A stretch of DNA of 64,000 bases from Quercus robur (taxonomy: Eukaryota; Streptophyta; Magnoliopsida; Fagales; Fagaceae), in NCBI RefSeq assembly GCF_932294415.1, contig NC_065541.1, positions 48,028,290 through 48,092,289 on the forward strand, read 5' to 3'. Shown piece after piece: positions 35,037 to 47,829 of this stretch (position 1 is the stretch's first letter; each line of letters starts with the position of its first letter). Below the pieces are notes generated by a model. It worked only from the letters and a program-made list of their open reading frames with translations. It searched no databases and was not told the DNA's origin. The translations under genes were made by a program, and so were the position numbers.

Positions 35037-35045
35037 AATTCACAG

Positions 35046-35508
35046 TACGAAAGCAAGAAAGAGTATTGTGACATCTTTTGTGAAATTTTCGCTGCCTTCA
35101 AACTTCAAAATTTTCTTTTTGTGAACTATTCTCTATTCACCACAATGTCAATCATACCCTTGTGTTTTTGCAGGTTTTTTTTTTTTTTTTTTTAATAAAT
35201 TTTATTATATATATATATATATATTAAAAAAAAATGTGTTTCACACCTAGCTTGTCTTATATATATAAATAAAGGTCTCAGTCATGCCTTCCCTAGTCCC
35301 TACACATGGTACAAGCGCATCCCACATGTGGCCACAATGGTCATATTAATTAATTCATAAAGGTGACGCATTATAAATATATTTGTGTATTTGATTGCAC
35401 GAAGAAGCAAAAATAGATACTGTAAGATTTTTCAGGCAAATTACAAATAAAAAAAATTGAGAGATAAGATTTGATGAACTAACTAAATCTATTATCCATG
35501 TTGATTCT

Positions 35509-35543
<35 letters not shown>

Positions 35544-35669
35544 ATTATCCCTGTTGGCAGTTAGAATTTAAAAGATATAAAATGTATTCTTGATTTAAAT
35601 AATGTCAATAATGACTCTGAATAAATTAAAGGAAAAATGTCAATGACAGTTGTGCTCTCTTGCGCTTCT

Positions 35670-35715
<46 letters not shown>

Positions 35716-36680
35716 TAAATTACAATGCTAGTAATATAGCTAGCATGCACATTTTAAATGGAGTAGAAAAATAAATATTTTTTTGATTATAATTAATATA
35801 AATAATAAATTTTTTAACTCCAAAATTATTAATTTTCTTTTTAAAATACACCCACAAAATGACATGGCATCATATGTATTTGCAGATTTGTAAAAATGCC
35901 AAACCTTCACACACAAAAAATGAAATGAAAAAAAGAAAAAGAAAATTGATCTTAATTTAGTTAAAGATAACGTGGGTTATTAGTGTGTGTTGATTGAATT
36001 GGTAAAATTCCATGTCGAGAAGAGATATTCTAGGGAAAGGAAAGAGCTATCTTCTTTTCATTAACACATTGTGAGTCTCCAATGAAAAAAAAGGGCAAAT
36101 AAAAGTTTTGGTTTGATAGATTTTGTCAAAGGAAACATAAAATTTCTATCTGCTCGCTCAATATATCTTTGTCGCAGAATTTTGAAGTTTGGTCATTAAT
36201 ATTCAATATTTACAAATTACAAAACATAATATGTTTCCCTAATTATTGTTTTAGTTTTTGTGTGGGTTCTAATTGGTAAAACTAAAAAGTGGTAAAGTTT
36301 TTATTTTTATTTTTTTTATTCAATAAGAGATTCGTAAACGATTCCCTCTTAAGAAGAAGAAGAAAAAAAAAAAAAAAAAAAAAAACGCACAAAGAAGTAT
36401 AAACCCTGTCTTGACTTGATGAAAAAAAAAAAAACTTATAAAATGAATAAGTATAAACCCTGTCATTTTTTTACTTAAAAATAGACTAGGTTTTGTGAGA
36501 CATATCATTATCAAAGAAATAGCTTCTATGATCTAAAAAAAAAAAAAAGAGAACACATGGTTTAAGCGTTTTTTTTTTTTTTTTTTGAGAAACATGGTTT
36601 ATAAGCGTTTAATAAAAAATACTACTATAACTTGTAAGTCTCTCAACTACTGGTCTATGTCTATGGTGCACACCCTTTGT
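35046..36680. other. Intergenic upstream of PSY-C
   Basis: No gene. Very AT-rich, with poly-A near 35511-35540 and 36363-36384 and a 43-base T tract at 35672-35714. Two diverged copies of TCTCT.AACTACTGGTCTA stand at about 36641-36656 and 36712-36730, close to the PSY-C promoter. Confidence 0.55.
35672..35714. repeat. Poly(T) tract, 43 bases
   Basis: Uninterrupted T run. Confidence 0.9.
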
Positions 36681-36686
36681 TATAAA
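36681..36686 (+). promoter_or_regulatory. TATA box of PSY-C
   Basis: TATAAA in the context TTGTTATAAA, 108 bases before the start codon. PSY-B has the same TTGTTATAAA context. Confidence 0.55.
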
Positions 36687-36793
36687 CTCAAGCACTTACA
36701 TCCTTTCTACGTCTCTGAACTACTGGTCTAAAGTCCAAACTTTTCCATAAGCAGAGCCTAAGCTACGCTAAAACCGAAGCAAAAACGCCTGAG

Positions 36794-39700
36794 ATGTCTG
36801 CTGTCCTTTGTGTGGTTTGTCCCAAAGAGAATGTTCACTCTTTGCTCAGTCTCATGCCCAGAAATTATTGCAGGTGTAGTAGTAGTAACAAGTTGAGCTC
36901 TAAACTTAGTTTTTCATCTGGGGTTTCTGCATATTCAAGTGCAATTGCAAACCCATCAAGATCCGTGGAGGAAAGGGTGCATGAAGTGGTGCTGAAGCAA
37001 GCAGATCTGATGAGAGAGCATAGGAGGAAGACTGCAATGGATCTGGAAAAACCAATTGAGAATGATGGTAACACCAATTGGAATCGTTTGAATGAAGCTT
37101 TTGAAAGGTGTAGAGAAGTCACTGCCGAGCATGCCAAGACATTTTACCTGGGTACTTACTCTTCAGCTCCTCTTAATTTGTGTGTACGTGATTGTAATCT
37201 ATTCTGTTTTTACGTTTTTGTAAAATTATGATTGTCTTAAAAATTTAAACTATTAAAATATACTTCCTTCATCCCACTTTTTTTGTCATCTATTCTATTT
37301 TGAAATGTCTCAAAATATTATCTTATTTCTAAAAATAAAAGTCATTAATTTACTAATGTTCTTATACCTCTATTAATTTACTAATTCAATTTTTTGATAA
37401 ATTTTTTTAAGGGTAATTTTGAAAACTTATACATTTTTAAAAGGTAGACAAAATAATAAATGATATTCCCTTAAAATGTTTGACTTTTCAAACAGAATAA
37501 AAAAAGTGAGATGAAGGGAGTAGTAAATTTAATCATTTAACCAATACTTCTAACACTCACTCTCAGGTATGGGCCGAAATTATTTTTTAATAGGTGAGAC
37601 CCGACACGTGATAATTTTAATCATTTAATCAATACTTCAAACAGTTTTAATTGTTTCGGTAAAAAAAATATTTTTCCAGAAACGTTTTCAACATTTTCTA
37701 GTATTTAGCATGGTACAAAACACAAGTCAACCAAAAAACAAAAAATCCATCCATATTTGGTAGTGAACGGAAAATAAACATAATAGTATGAAAATACTTT
37801 CCACTTGAAGAAGCATTCTCTCTCCTTTGCTCTCTTACGAGAAAAGAGAAGAGAGACTTATTTTTTCAGATCAAGTGCAGTGTAGAAAATGTTTTCCAAA
37901 ATGTTATATCGTAAGCAAAGATCAGTATTAAGTGTTTTCAGGCTCATTTTTAAGATTATAACTAAACATGAGTGAAAAAGTCGTGTTTTCTAGCTCATTT
38001 TTTAAGATCATAACTAAACATATGAGAGAAGTCATTTTTTTTGGAAACAATATATTTTTTTTAAAGTAAGAATTAGGAAACATTTTCTATCACATGTAAC
38101 TTTCTATTAGGTGACATTGACTACTATAATATTAATATCTCGTTTCAAAAAGCAAAAAGATACTAAGTACGTATATGGCTTTTTAAAAAAACTCCACTAT
38201 ATAAAAGTCCGTTTTTCTGTCTGAATTATTTTGTTGTTGCCTGAGACTCATCTTTTTGGTTGTTAGAAAGGAGAGAAAAGATGTGAAATTTTAGAACTTT
38301 GCAGTTATTATTTTTATGCCAAAATTTTAAATCAATTTCATTTAAAATGTGATCCTTTTGTAATTGTAATAATTATCTTACTTGATTGAAGCTTCGCATT
38401 CTAATGTCAAGTTCAACATATAATGGAATTATATATATGCGGTTTATTTACTAACGAATTACGATGTAACATAAAAAGAGCAATAGCTTTCCTTTTTGTA
38501 CATATAACTTTTTTTTAATCTCACTTTTTAAGATATAATTATATTCTAATGTCTCATAAAAGATAAAACAAGATATATATATTAATCGATTTTTATTAAA
38601 TAAATATTAAAAGCGTAAAGAATATGCAATTCAACAGTTAGATTTTCAAAATATGTAGTAGTGTTTATTTTTTTAAAACATGTTATAGCCAATTTTGTAA
38701 CTAAATTTTGTCATTAAAAAAAAAAAAATCTCCAAACACACACTAATGTTATTTATAAAAATATATTCCTGTTACAATAAGTTGGGAAACGTTCAAACCG
38801 AGCTTCTTCCGTGAATAGTATTCGTATATATATAGCCTTAGCCAAGGCCCACGTAAATCATTTTACTATAATGAGTACTTTAGACAGTGCAATGGTCTTC
38901 AAATACTCTTAAGGTGTGTTTGTTTGAAGGTGAAATAGGGTTGATGAAAAACTTTGGAGGGAAAACTTTGGAGAGGGTGTTTGGTTAGGAGAGAGAGAGA
39001 GGAAAAAAAATATGGTGGAGTCCAGGTGTTTTTAGTAGGGACATAAAAGTAAATCTATACAAACTACATCTTTTATCATTCCACTTTTCTAACTATGGGC
39101 ACATTTTTTAAATTTAAGTTGCTATCGGTAATTTATTGTATAATTGGGAATATAAAAATATAATATATATATATATATTTGTTTTTAAAAGAGAAATATT
39201 GTTGAATTGAGCTTATTCTGTGCAATTAATTATTTTCAGGTACATTACTAATGACACCAGAACGACAAAGAGCTATTTGGGCAATCGATGGTATGTGTGT
39301 ATATTCTTTTCTGATTTAATAAGTCTAATGATTAAAAAAAAAGTCATAATTTTTAAAAAAAAATTAATTGTTGAGATGTTATGTTGTGGATGTTAAATAG
39401 TAAAAGTTGAATTAGTAATAAACTTATGTGAAAATGAAGTTATATCAATTAAGAGTTGTGAATTTCTTTGCATCTCTAACATAGCTCTTTTTAATTATAA
39501 AGATTCACATTTAAAAAAATATATAACTCTTTGTGATGTTAAATAAAGTGTAACTTAAATTAATCTTTACTAGTGCCATTTAATTTCTCTTTCAAGAATA
39601 GCAATTAAAATCATATTTAAACTAATACATTTATTATTATTATTTCTTAGAAATGAACCACTACATTTATTTATTTATTATTTTTATTATATCTTAATTA

Positions 39701-40289
39701 GAAACTAACCACTACATTTATTTGGGGGGTGGGGGACCAATAGATGTTCCCTTATTAAAGAGGAGGGAGATTTTTATATAGAAAATGCTAAAATTTTCTA
39801 TATAAAGGCCCCATAAGAGCATCCATAGCAGATGTGCCAAATGCGAAATATTTGACACATTTGGTACACCGAACACAAAAACGAAACTTTATCAAATGTG
39901 TTAAGTGTGTCAAATTTTTGCAACATGCTACAGTACCGTTGCAGTTTTGACATGGTACAGACTCAAATGACATTTGTACTTTATTATTTTTTTATTCATC
40001 TTTCTCTCTCATCCCACTCTGAGCCACTCCATCTCCACTTCTCTGGATCCTGCTCTCTCTCCTCCCTCTCTGTCTAATCGCCCTTTCTCTAGTGAAGGAT
40101 GGGTTCCAATATGGGTATATTCTGGCGTGGGCTCCAACATGGGTCAAATGACGGTGTGGGTCGTGGGTATGGCGGCATGGTGGGTCACGGCGAGCTGGGT
40201 CGTGGCGAGGTGGGTCACGGACTCACGGCAGAGGTGAGTGGGTTTTGATGGGTGGGTTCAAATGGGGTTTAGGGTGGTTTCCTTCACCG

Positions 40290-40325
<36 letters not shown>

Positions 40326-43300
40326 TTTTAAAGGTGGCATTGGTGGATGTGGGTTTGTGCCGGTGGTTGCTGGTCAGTGTTGTTGCGGCCGTGATTGTTG
40401 GTGGCTATTGTTGCAGCAGTGGTGGATGTGCCATTGTTGTTGTTGATGGTGATAAGAGGGAGGAGATAATATATTATTTTAATGTGTAGTAAATATTATT
40501 TTAATGTATAGAATTGAATGATAGAATATCTGATAAATGAGATATTGTAAAATGATGTGGTAAAATAATAAAGTAGGTTTTTGGTGTGTCAAAATGACAT
40601 TTTTTTTTTGCAACATCTGCTACAGATACTCTAAAAGAACATATATCTTATAAGAGACAAAGTTTGACTACAAATTAACTTAGTTGTAGCCAATGATTAC
40701 AACTCCACTCAATATCTTTTTATTTGATTTGAATTTTGACAAATCCACCACTGGATTACATTTTCTTCTTATATGCTTCATACTTGCAAATTTTACAAAA
40801 AATTAAAAATCAATAGTTATATCACCAATTAAATGTTTAAATTTCAAGTTTTTGTAGCCTAAAATTATGCATAAAAAATAAGTATGAATCAAACAGTAAA
40901 TAACATTCGATTGACACAAAATTTGACACGTTGTTAAGAATATATAGAACATGTAATTCAACGGTTGAGTTTTCAAAATATATAGCAATGTTAATGTTTT
41001 GTATGGGAATTGTAGCTATTGACTATAATTAAGTTTGTAGCCAAACTTTGTTCTTCTAAAAAATAGCTTAATTGATATTCTACCATTAAAGGATCCTTAG
41101 TTGACTATAAAAATATTAAAAACACTTAAAATCAAGGAAATAACAACCCTGAACTTAAAATTTAAAAAATTTCATAAAAGTTTCTCAAAAAAAAAAAAAA
41201 ATTCATAAAAATATCAAAATAAATAAATTACAAAAGTTAATCTACCTCACGACTAATGGTGTTGGGATGTGTGACTTAGAGAGTTGGGTGTGTTGAATGG
41301 GTAAGCACAATGCCTAGTTGTGTCCTGCACCACCATGTGCGTCAACCAGGGGATTTGAATGGGTTTTGATTTGCCATTTATGGAGGTACTTTGCTTGTTT
41401 AGGCTAGCTCGATCGAGTAGTATGGGGGTAGGGCGGTTGCAATGACGACAGTGTAGTGGTGGTAGTTGAAGTTATTGGAGAGAAAATGTTACAGTGACAA
41501 ATTAATGGTTAAGAGGTCTTACTTGATTTGGAGTTGAGCCTAACTTTTCATTTGATATTTCAGATTTTTATTGGTCGAACTAATCCATAATGTTGGAATA
41601 ATTGCAGGTGATATAGATCTTACTAATAAAAAGTTTTATGTTTACAACATTTACATAATACTTTTACAAAAAAAATATAGGTGATAAATTGTTATTTCTT
41701 CTAATTTAAATCTATAATTTAAATTACTTTTTTGCCAACTCTTAATTACCAATAATAACCTTTAACTTAAGATTTGTTGTGCGTGCTTACTGCTTTGCTA
41801 TAAAGCTTAGCTAGCGGTTAGATGATTATGAGTGCTGATTGATGGATGGCATGTCTTCTACCCTATAGTGTGGTGCAGGAGAACCGACGAGCTTGTAGAT
41901 GGGCCTAATGCTATACACATCACATCCAGGGCTCTGGAAATATGGGAGACAAGATTAACTGATCTTTTTGAAGGTCAACCGTATGATGTGTACGATGCTG
42001 CCCTATCTTATACTGTCTCAAAGTACCCTGTTGATATACAGGTGAATTCCAAATGGCTTACTTGTGTATTAGAAAGAATGTTTGTTTGTGCTAAGATTAA
42101 GATTGACCAACTCACCTTTGTTTCCTGGGACAGCTCTTCAAAGACATGATAGAAGGAATGAAGTTAGACTTGAGAAAATCAAGATACGAGAACTTCGATG
42201 AGCTCTACCTTTACTGCTACTGTGTTGCCGGGACTGTGGGGCTTATGAGTGTTCCAGTGATGGGGATAGCACCAGAATCAAAGGCTTCAATAGAGAGTGT
42301 ATACAATGCTGCATTAGCCCTTGGAATTGCTAATCAACTCACTAACATACTCAGAGATGTTGGAGAAGAGTAAGTTTCTTATAACGCATGCATATTCTAG
42401 CTAGTAAACATGTTTTAAACAAATCCTGCCTACCAACACCTGTGCTGTTTGTTCCAATTTAAGTTGCACATGTTAATTGCAAAAGCTATCTTCTTCTTCT
42501 TCTTCTTTTTTATTTATTTATTTATTTTTATAGAAGATAAGCTATTGTCTTTAGTATTCACAAATATATCAAACCAAACACCCCCCCCCCCTTTTTTTAA
42601 GAAGATTAAATCTTACATAATTGAGCTTTTAGTGTTCACAAATATATCAAACCAACCCCCTTTAAAAAAAAAAAAAGATTAAATCTTACACAATTGAGCT
42701 TTAAATTGGAGCTCAAGGCTAATTCGTTGTGTTAATGATCGAGTTCCAACAAGCATCACAAACCAAATTTAAGATATTCACAAACAACTTGATTCATTTT
42801 ACAGCCCTATACGGTGTATATAAAGCTCATTTAATTGACTTTATTCTAGCTGATTATTATATAAAAATCTCTATGTTTTTTTTTTTGGTGGGAACCTCTC
42901 CTATTGAATCATTTCAAAAGACTTTACATGAATTTCAATAGATACTTTGATTTAGGTTTGCCACTATTGATGATGATGCTCCCAATTCTTGATATTGGCT
43001 TAATTAATGAGACTGAGTTTCTGTTTTTTTTAAAAAAGTATTTTATGTTTGTATTCGTGATACAGAAACACTTTTTACTCGTATGTGATTTTGTAGTGCT
43101 ATCAGAGGAAGAATTTATCTCCCACAAGATGAACTAGCACAAGCTGGCTTGTCAGACGATGAAATATTGCGTGGGAAAGTGACCGATAAATGGCGTAGTT
43201 TCATGAAAGGCCAGATAAAACGAGCTAGGATGTTCTATGATGAAGCAGAGAAGGGCGTTTCAGAGCTCAACTTAACTAGTAGATGGGCAGTATGGGCATC

Positions 43301-43469
43301 GTTGTTGTTGTACCGACAGATCTTAGATGCCATTGAAGCTAATGATTACAACAACTTCACAAAGCGGGCTTATGTAGCAAAAGCACAGAAACTAGCATCA
43401 CTTCCGGTTGCTTATGCCAGAGCACTTATGAGACCCTCAAAGTTAGCCAAGTTTGAATTAAGAGAGTAA
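36794..43469 (+). CDS. PSY: Phytoene synthase copy C, five coding exons
   Basis: The exons are 36794-37151, 39240-39290, 41869-42041, 42134-42369 and 43097-43469. They join in frame to about 396 residues with proper AG/GT borders. The protein begins [11 protein letters not shown] with an S/R-rich transit-like head. It keeps [38 protein letters not shown] and [11 protein letters not shown], and ends [11 protein letters not shown]. It is closer to the family pattern than copy B in the first two exons, but it has LFKDM for PFKDM at the start of exon 4 and SYTV for SDTV. Intron 2 contains a Harbinger-like MITE. It catalyses phytoene formation in plastids and is probably functional. Confidence 0.9.
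39817..40631. mobile_element. PIF/Harbinger-like MITE in PSY-C intron 2, 815 bp
   Basis: The ends GAGCATCCATAGCAGATGT and ACATCTGCTACAGATACTC are inverted repeats flanked by TAA (39814-39816 and 40632-40634). The interior holds no transposase, only GTGGxTGxTGG-rich sequence and a poly-T. PSY-B intron 2 is only 377 bases and lacks it. Confidence 0.65.
42553..42708. repeat. Direct duplication of about 78-bp period in PSY-C intron 4
   Basis: AGT.TTCACAAATATATCAAACCAA... followed by a C-run, an A/T-run and GATTAAATCTTACA.AATTGAGCTTT occurs twice in a row (about 42553 and 42631). Confidence 0.7.
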
Positions 43470-43610
43470 ATGAACTAAATCATTTATAAATAGCTCAAGT
43501 TCAAGTCAACTTGTAAATATTTGTTATTGATCGTTTATTTAGCAACTAAGTCAATCTCAAGCTCAAGTTTATTAGACGAGTCAAGTTCAAATATAATAAT
43601 GTGTTCATGA

Positions 43611-44458
43611 TAGAGTTGACCCAACAAAATTTGAGGCCTACAAAGGAGAAAAAATTATATAGCGCTTTTTATATGTAAGTATTAATTAAATAAAATTTAA
43701 TACTAATAAAATTAAAATTTTTGATTCATTAAATACTTAATTGGTTGAATAATATTAATTAAATTAAGGTTAATTTCATATAGATGATTGAATATCATAC
43801 TTGAAGAATAAATTTTAGCAAAAAGAAATAAAAATATATTATTTTTTAAAAAAGAAACTTACTTTATCTTTGATATATGAGGAAGCATAGTTAAGTAAAA
43901 TTGTAATCTAATTTTTATTTTTTTTAGAGAGAGAGAGAGGGGGGGGGGGGAGAGAGAGAGAGAGAGAGAGATATTATTTGATGTGTGGTGGAGATTGGTT
44001 TACAAAAATTAAAGTTTCAAACTTTTAAGGGAGATTAATCATCATTAATGATCTAAACACATTTGCAACATTTTTTTTGAAACATTTTAGGGTTTTAATT
44101 GGGTTAGATTTCTATTGGTCACGTATTTTGGAGGCCTTGTTAGAAATGAAAAAAAAAATGCTCAATGTACTAAAAATTGTCTCAATATGATGTGATAATG
44201 ACTATGATTAATGAACTTAAACAATCTAATTAATGAGTGTTTGAATTTTTTGTTTAATGATTGGTGACATGTTAGTTTTTAAGCTTATAGTAAAATTTGT
44301 GGTATCATTAGCATCACTCATAAAAAAAAAAAAAGTGTACAATCATTTAAAAAAAATAAATTGGGCCTTTTTCAATGGGAAATGGGCTTTTTTTCCAAAG
44401 AGGTAAACTTTTTTTTTTTTGTGGTGGAGCCTTAGGCCTAGGCCATGGGCCAACCCTA
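43611..44458. mobile_element. hAT-type element in the PSY-C/PRP3 spacer, 848 bp
   Basis: It begins TAGAGTTGACCC and ends GGGCCAACCCTA, with the exact 8-bp duplication GTTCATGA (43603-43610 and 44459-44466). The corresponding place after PSY-B (about 31615) reads straight through GTTCATGAAT without it, so the empty site is present in the window. No transposase ORF. Contains a GA/G-rich microsatellite near 43927-43971. Confidence 0.85.
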
Positions 44459-44466
44459 GTTCATGA

Positions 44467-46064
44467 ATAAGCTCATAAATATGATATTCAATTCAATTAT
44501 ATATAATAATATTATATTTTTATATGTATACTTGTCAAAAAATATACTTATATACATTTGAGATTGGATTATACAAATTTATAAATAAGTTTATATGATA
44601 TCAAATTATCATTTGTAGTTTATTGATCATATAAATAGTTTATTCATGTTAAAAATTCTATATTTGTGAAGGTGTAAAACATGTTAGTCGTGTTCAACTA
44701 TATAGCTCACAAATAAGCTTGAGCCTTAACAAGAAAATGAATCAAGCTTGAATATGTAATTTTATTTGGTATTTAGCTTGAGCTCAGCTGTGTTCTAAAT
44801 AAAATTAAATGGACAAACTTGAACATTTAATTCTTAGCTCGTTTATACCCTTAATTTAAACAATATTAAGTTTGCAAAGTCTATTTTCATATGGGAGAGA
44901 GTCATTTTTTTTAGGTTCTTACAATTTTTTTTTTTTTTTGAATGTGTAAATTTCAATTTAATTTTAATGAAGGAATATTTCTTCAATGGTTCCCTGTTTT
45001 TGAGAATGTAAAACACTTCAAATTGAATGTTTATCAGGTAGGTAGGACCTAGGAGGATAAAACAAATTCGGCAGAGTGGTGTATTATCAAATTGCATGTT
45101 TACAGTTATAATTATCGCTTCTTCTTTTTTTTTTTTTTTTTTTTTGTGTGTTATAACAATATATATACACACACATAAAATAATAAAAAAAAAAAAAAGA
45201 CCATCAAAAAAGAAAAAAAAACGTATTGTATAAAAAGGTTATTTTCATTTTAAGTTTAAAGTTAGCATGCTAAATACGTTCATAATAACATGGAAGTAAG
45301 ATAAGTTTAATGATTTTTTTTTTTTCAAATTTTAGATTTTTAAATTTATATGTAAAGGCACTTGACACAAATTAATATGCAAGTGAAAGAACACTTAGCA
45401 CAAAATTAGAATACATTTAAAATTTAAAAAATATTTTCCATCAAATCAAATTAGAATGCAATTAGGACATTGGAACAAAACTGAAGGTGTACGCAGAATC
45501 TAATTTGAAAGCTTTCAATTCAATATATTATATAGACAGATATGTTATATGGAATAAATAACATATCTTTGGTTGACCTCCCAGTTTAGGTGACCATCTG
45601 TTCTTGGTCGAGAATTAGCCAACTACATATTGTCTAAATTCCACCATAAATAACAATATTCTAGACTTTTGAATATTTTGATTAATTAATTCTGCAGACT
45701 CGATTTCCATCTTCTACAAGATATATTCATTTAGTGAAAGACTACATTTGTGTCACAAGAAGTCATGGTGCATTTGGACAAGTAAACTTCCTAGTCGACC
45801 CCACCACATACCAGTTGGTCCAAAATTAGTTCAATAACTCATTGATATATTTTGATGAGCCATAAAACAGGTTGGTCTGATTTCATAAAAGGCGAAAATC
45901 AATTTTCAATTTTTCATGCCATATATCTTTCTACATTAGTAATTACTTGGTACTAGTTTTGCTCCAATTTGCCTATCTTGGAAGGTGAACTAACTGATGT
46001 TTCTCCCTACAACCACATTTCATCAAACTCACATAGTCCTCAAAATCCTTTAGAATTTGGTCTC
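44467..46064. other. Spacer PSY-C to PRP3
   Basis: No gene. The parts up to about 44850 match the PSY-B spacer, and those from about 45360 on match the PRP2 upstream region, including CCATAAAACAGGTTGGTCTGATTTC. Confidence 0.6.
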
Positions 46065-46072
46065 TTTAAATA
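46065..46072 (+). promoter_or_regulatory. Altered TATA box of PRP3
   Basis: TTTAAATA stands where PRP1 and PRP2 have TATAAATA, 92 bases before the start codon. The second-base change may weaken the promoter. Confidence 0.5.
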
Positions 46073-46163
46073 CCACCGAGTACAAGTTTTCTTCAATTAA
46101 CATCACTTGCAATTGCCAATAGTGCCCAATAATACAAGTGAACTAGCTCCTACCATTTAAACC

Positions 46164-46670
46164 ATGGCTTTTTCTAAGCATTGTTTTCTTCTGTCTATGA
46201 TCGTAGCATTGTCACTCTCAAGCATCGATGTGAGCCTCGCGGCTCGTTGCCTTTTGGACACACCAGTTGCTCCACCCCCAGCATTAACATTGCCTACAAT
46301 CCCATCTCTGCCAACGGCCACATTGCCTCCTCTGCCATCAGTGCCCACACTACCTAAAGCCACATTGCCACCACTTCCAAGCATCCAAGTCCCATCTCAG
46401 CCAACATTACCAACCACCACATTGCCACCATTGCCTACCAACCCATTGCCAACACTGCCAAATCAACCAACTCTTCCCAAGTCCACATTGCCACCATTGC
46501 CAAGCACCCAAGTCCCAACATTGCCAACCTTTCCCAATGTTCCCAAGGTGACACTACCTCCTCTCCCAGCTAATCCATTGCCCACCATCCCAACCAAAAT
46601 TCCTTCGATCCCTACCATTCCCACCACAATCCCAACAATCCCTTTCCTATCCCCACCTCCATCAAAGTGA
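46164..46670 (+). CDS. PELPK1-like proline-rich secreted cell-wall protein, PRP3 (shorter)
   Basis: Encodes 168 residues without introns. The signal peptide MAFSKHCFLLSMIVALSLSS... and the C-terminal PFLSPPPSK match PRP1 and PRP2. It lacks exactly 22 residues (66 bases), one repeat block, between the second and third TLPPLPS units. That fits slippage or unequal exchange between repeats, and the frame is kept. The TATA box is altered. Predicted to be secreted and wall-bound like its paralogues. About 2.7 kb separates it from PSY-C because of a hAT insertion and other growth in the spacer. Confidence 0.85.
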   Translation: MAFSKHCFLLSMIVALSLSSIDVSLAARCLLDTPVAPPPALTLPTIPSLPTATLPPLPSVPTLPKATLPPLPSIQVPSQPTLPTTTLPPLPTNPLPTLPNQPTLPKSTLPPLPSTQVPTLPTFPNVPKVTLPPLPANPLPTIPTKIPSIPTIPTTIPTIPFLSPPPSK

Positions 46671-46860
46671 AGCAGTATTACACTGTCCTCGAGAATTGAT
46701 ATGCCACATTTCCAATTCCTCTTTCTTCTAGCTTTGCTTGGATGATTCTTTGCACCAATACTTGTTTTACTTTTTGTATACGTTAGAATGTATCTGGGCT
46801 CTTTATATATGTCGTTTTTTATACAGGCTAGTTAGTTTAAGAGATTATGATGAAGTTTTA

Positions 46861-47084
46861 TTTGTGTCATTATAGGGGTCATTGGATATGTTAGTTTTAT
46901 TATTCTTGTAATGGTTCATGTGGTTATGAATATGATTTCTTATTATTTATGTTAGTGAGGAGCTTCGAATTATTTGTGTCATTATAGGGGTCATTGGATA
47001 TGTTAGTTTTATTATTCTTGTAATGGTTCATGTGGTTATGAATATGATTTCTTATTATTTATGTTAGTGAGGAGCTTCGAATTG
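46861..47084. repeat. Tandem duplication, 112-bp period, in the PRP3 3' flank
   Basis: TTTGTGTCATTATAGGGGTC...GTGAGGAGCTTCGAATT occurs twice in direct succession with almost no differences. PRP1 and PRP2 have a single copy, so the event is recent and specific to unit C. Confidence 0.85.
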
Positions 47085-47829
47085 GGTTCTATTGGATCTT
47101 TACTTTCATGGTTGAAGAATTTATATCAAGAAAGGGGATGATGGCATAAACTAATTACATAAATCTAAAAGAAACAATCAATATCAAAAGTCTTGTAACT
47201 CAATTGACATTCGAATTAAACCGTTCAGGGTTTAAATCATTTTCTCTAATTATTGAATTATTTAAAAAGAAGCAATCAATGAGATGAACAAATAAACACA
47301 TAAAAAGAGAAAAACAAAAAAGAAATCCATATATAGGGGTGCAAAACCTCTCATCCAATGCAATGATCCATAGACGTTTTTGAATACAATGTTGACCTTT
47401 GATTTGAGAAACTGAGTTCAGCAGCAAAACAATGGTAAAAGTACATCATTATATTGTTAATAATAATAATAATAATAATAAAAAAGGTCAAATTGTTCAA
47501 CTAGTCGGTGATTTGTCAATTTGCCCGTGTGTATTTCTCCTGTGTTTTTATTATCATATAAGATTAAAATTTAATTCACACTTTAAATTTTTTTGGAGAA
47601 AATACCTATAAGTTCCCTAAACTTCGAACTAGTGGTGAAAATATTTCTAAACCTTTTTATTAACTAATTTACTTTATGATCTAAATACCTACCATTTTTT
47701 TTTTTTTTTTTAAAGAATCCACACCTACCAAATTAATATTCCATCATCCATATGGTTCCACGGTAAAACACTAACGGAATAAGAGCACGTGAGATGCACG
47801 TGTTCCTTAAACCCTAACTAAACCTCATA
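47085..47829. other. Intergenic between PRP3 and RPC8
   Basis: No gene seen. The duplicated unit ends about 47450, where likeness to the PRP1 and PRP2 flanks stops. Confidence 0.55.

Noticed and set aside
39974..40237. ORF with W/V-rich tail
   Set aside because: It lies inside the Harbinger-like MITE and comes from GTGGGTC-type simple repeats.
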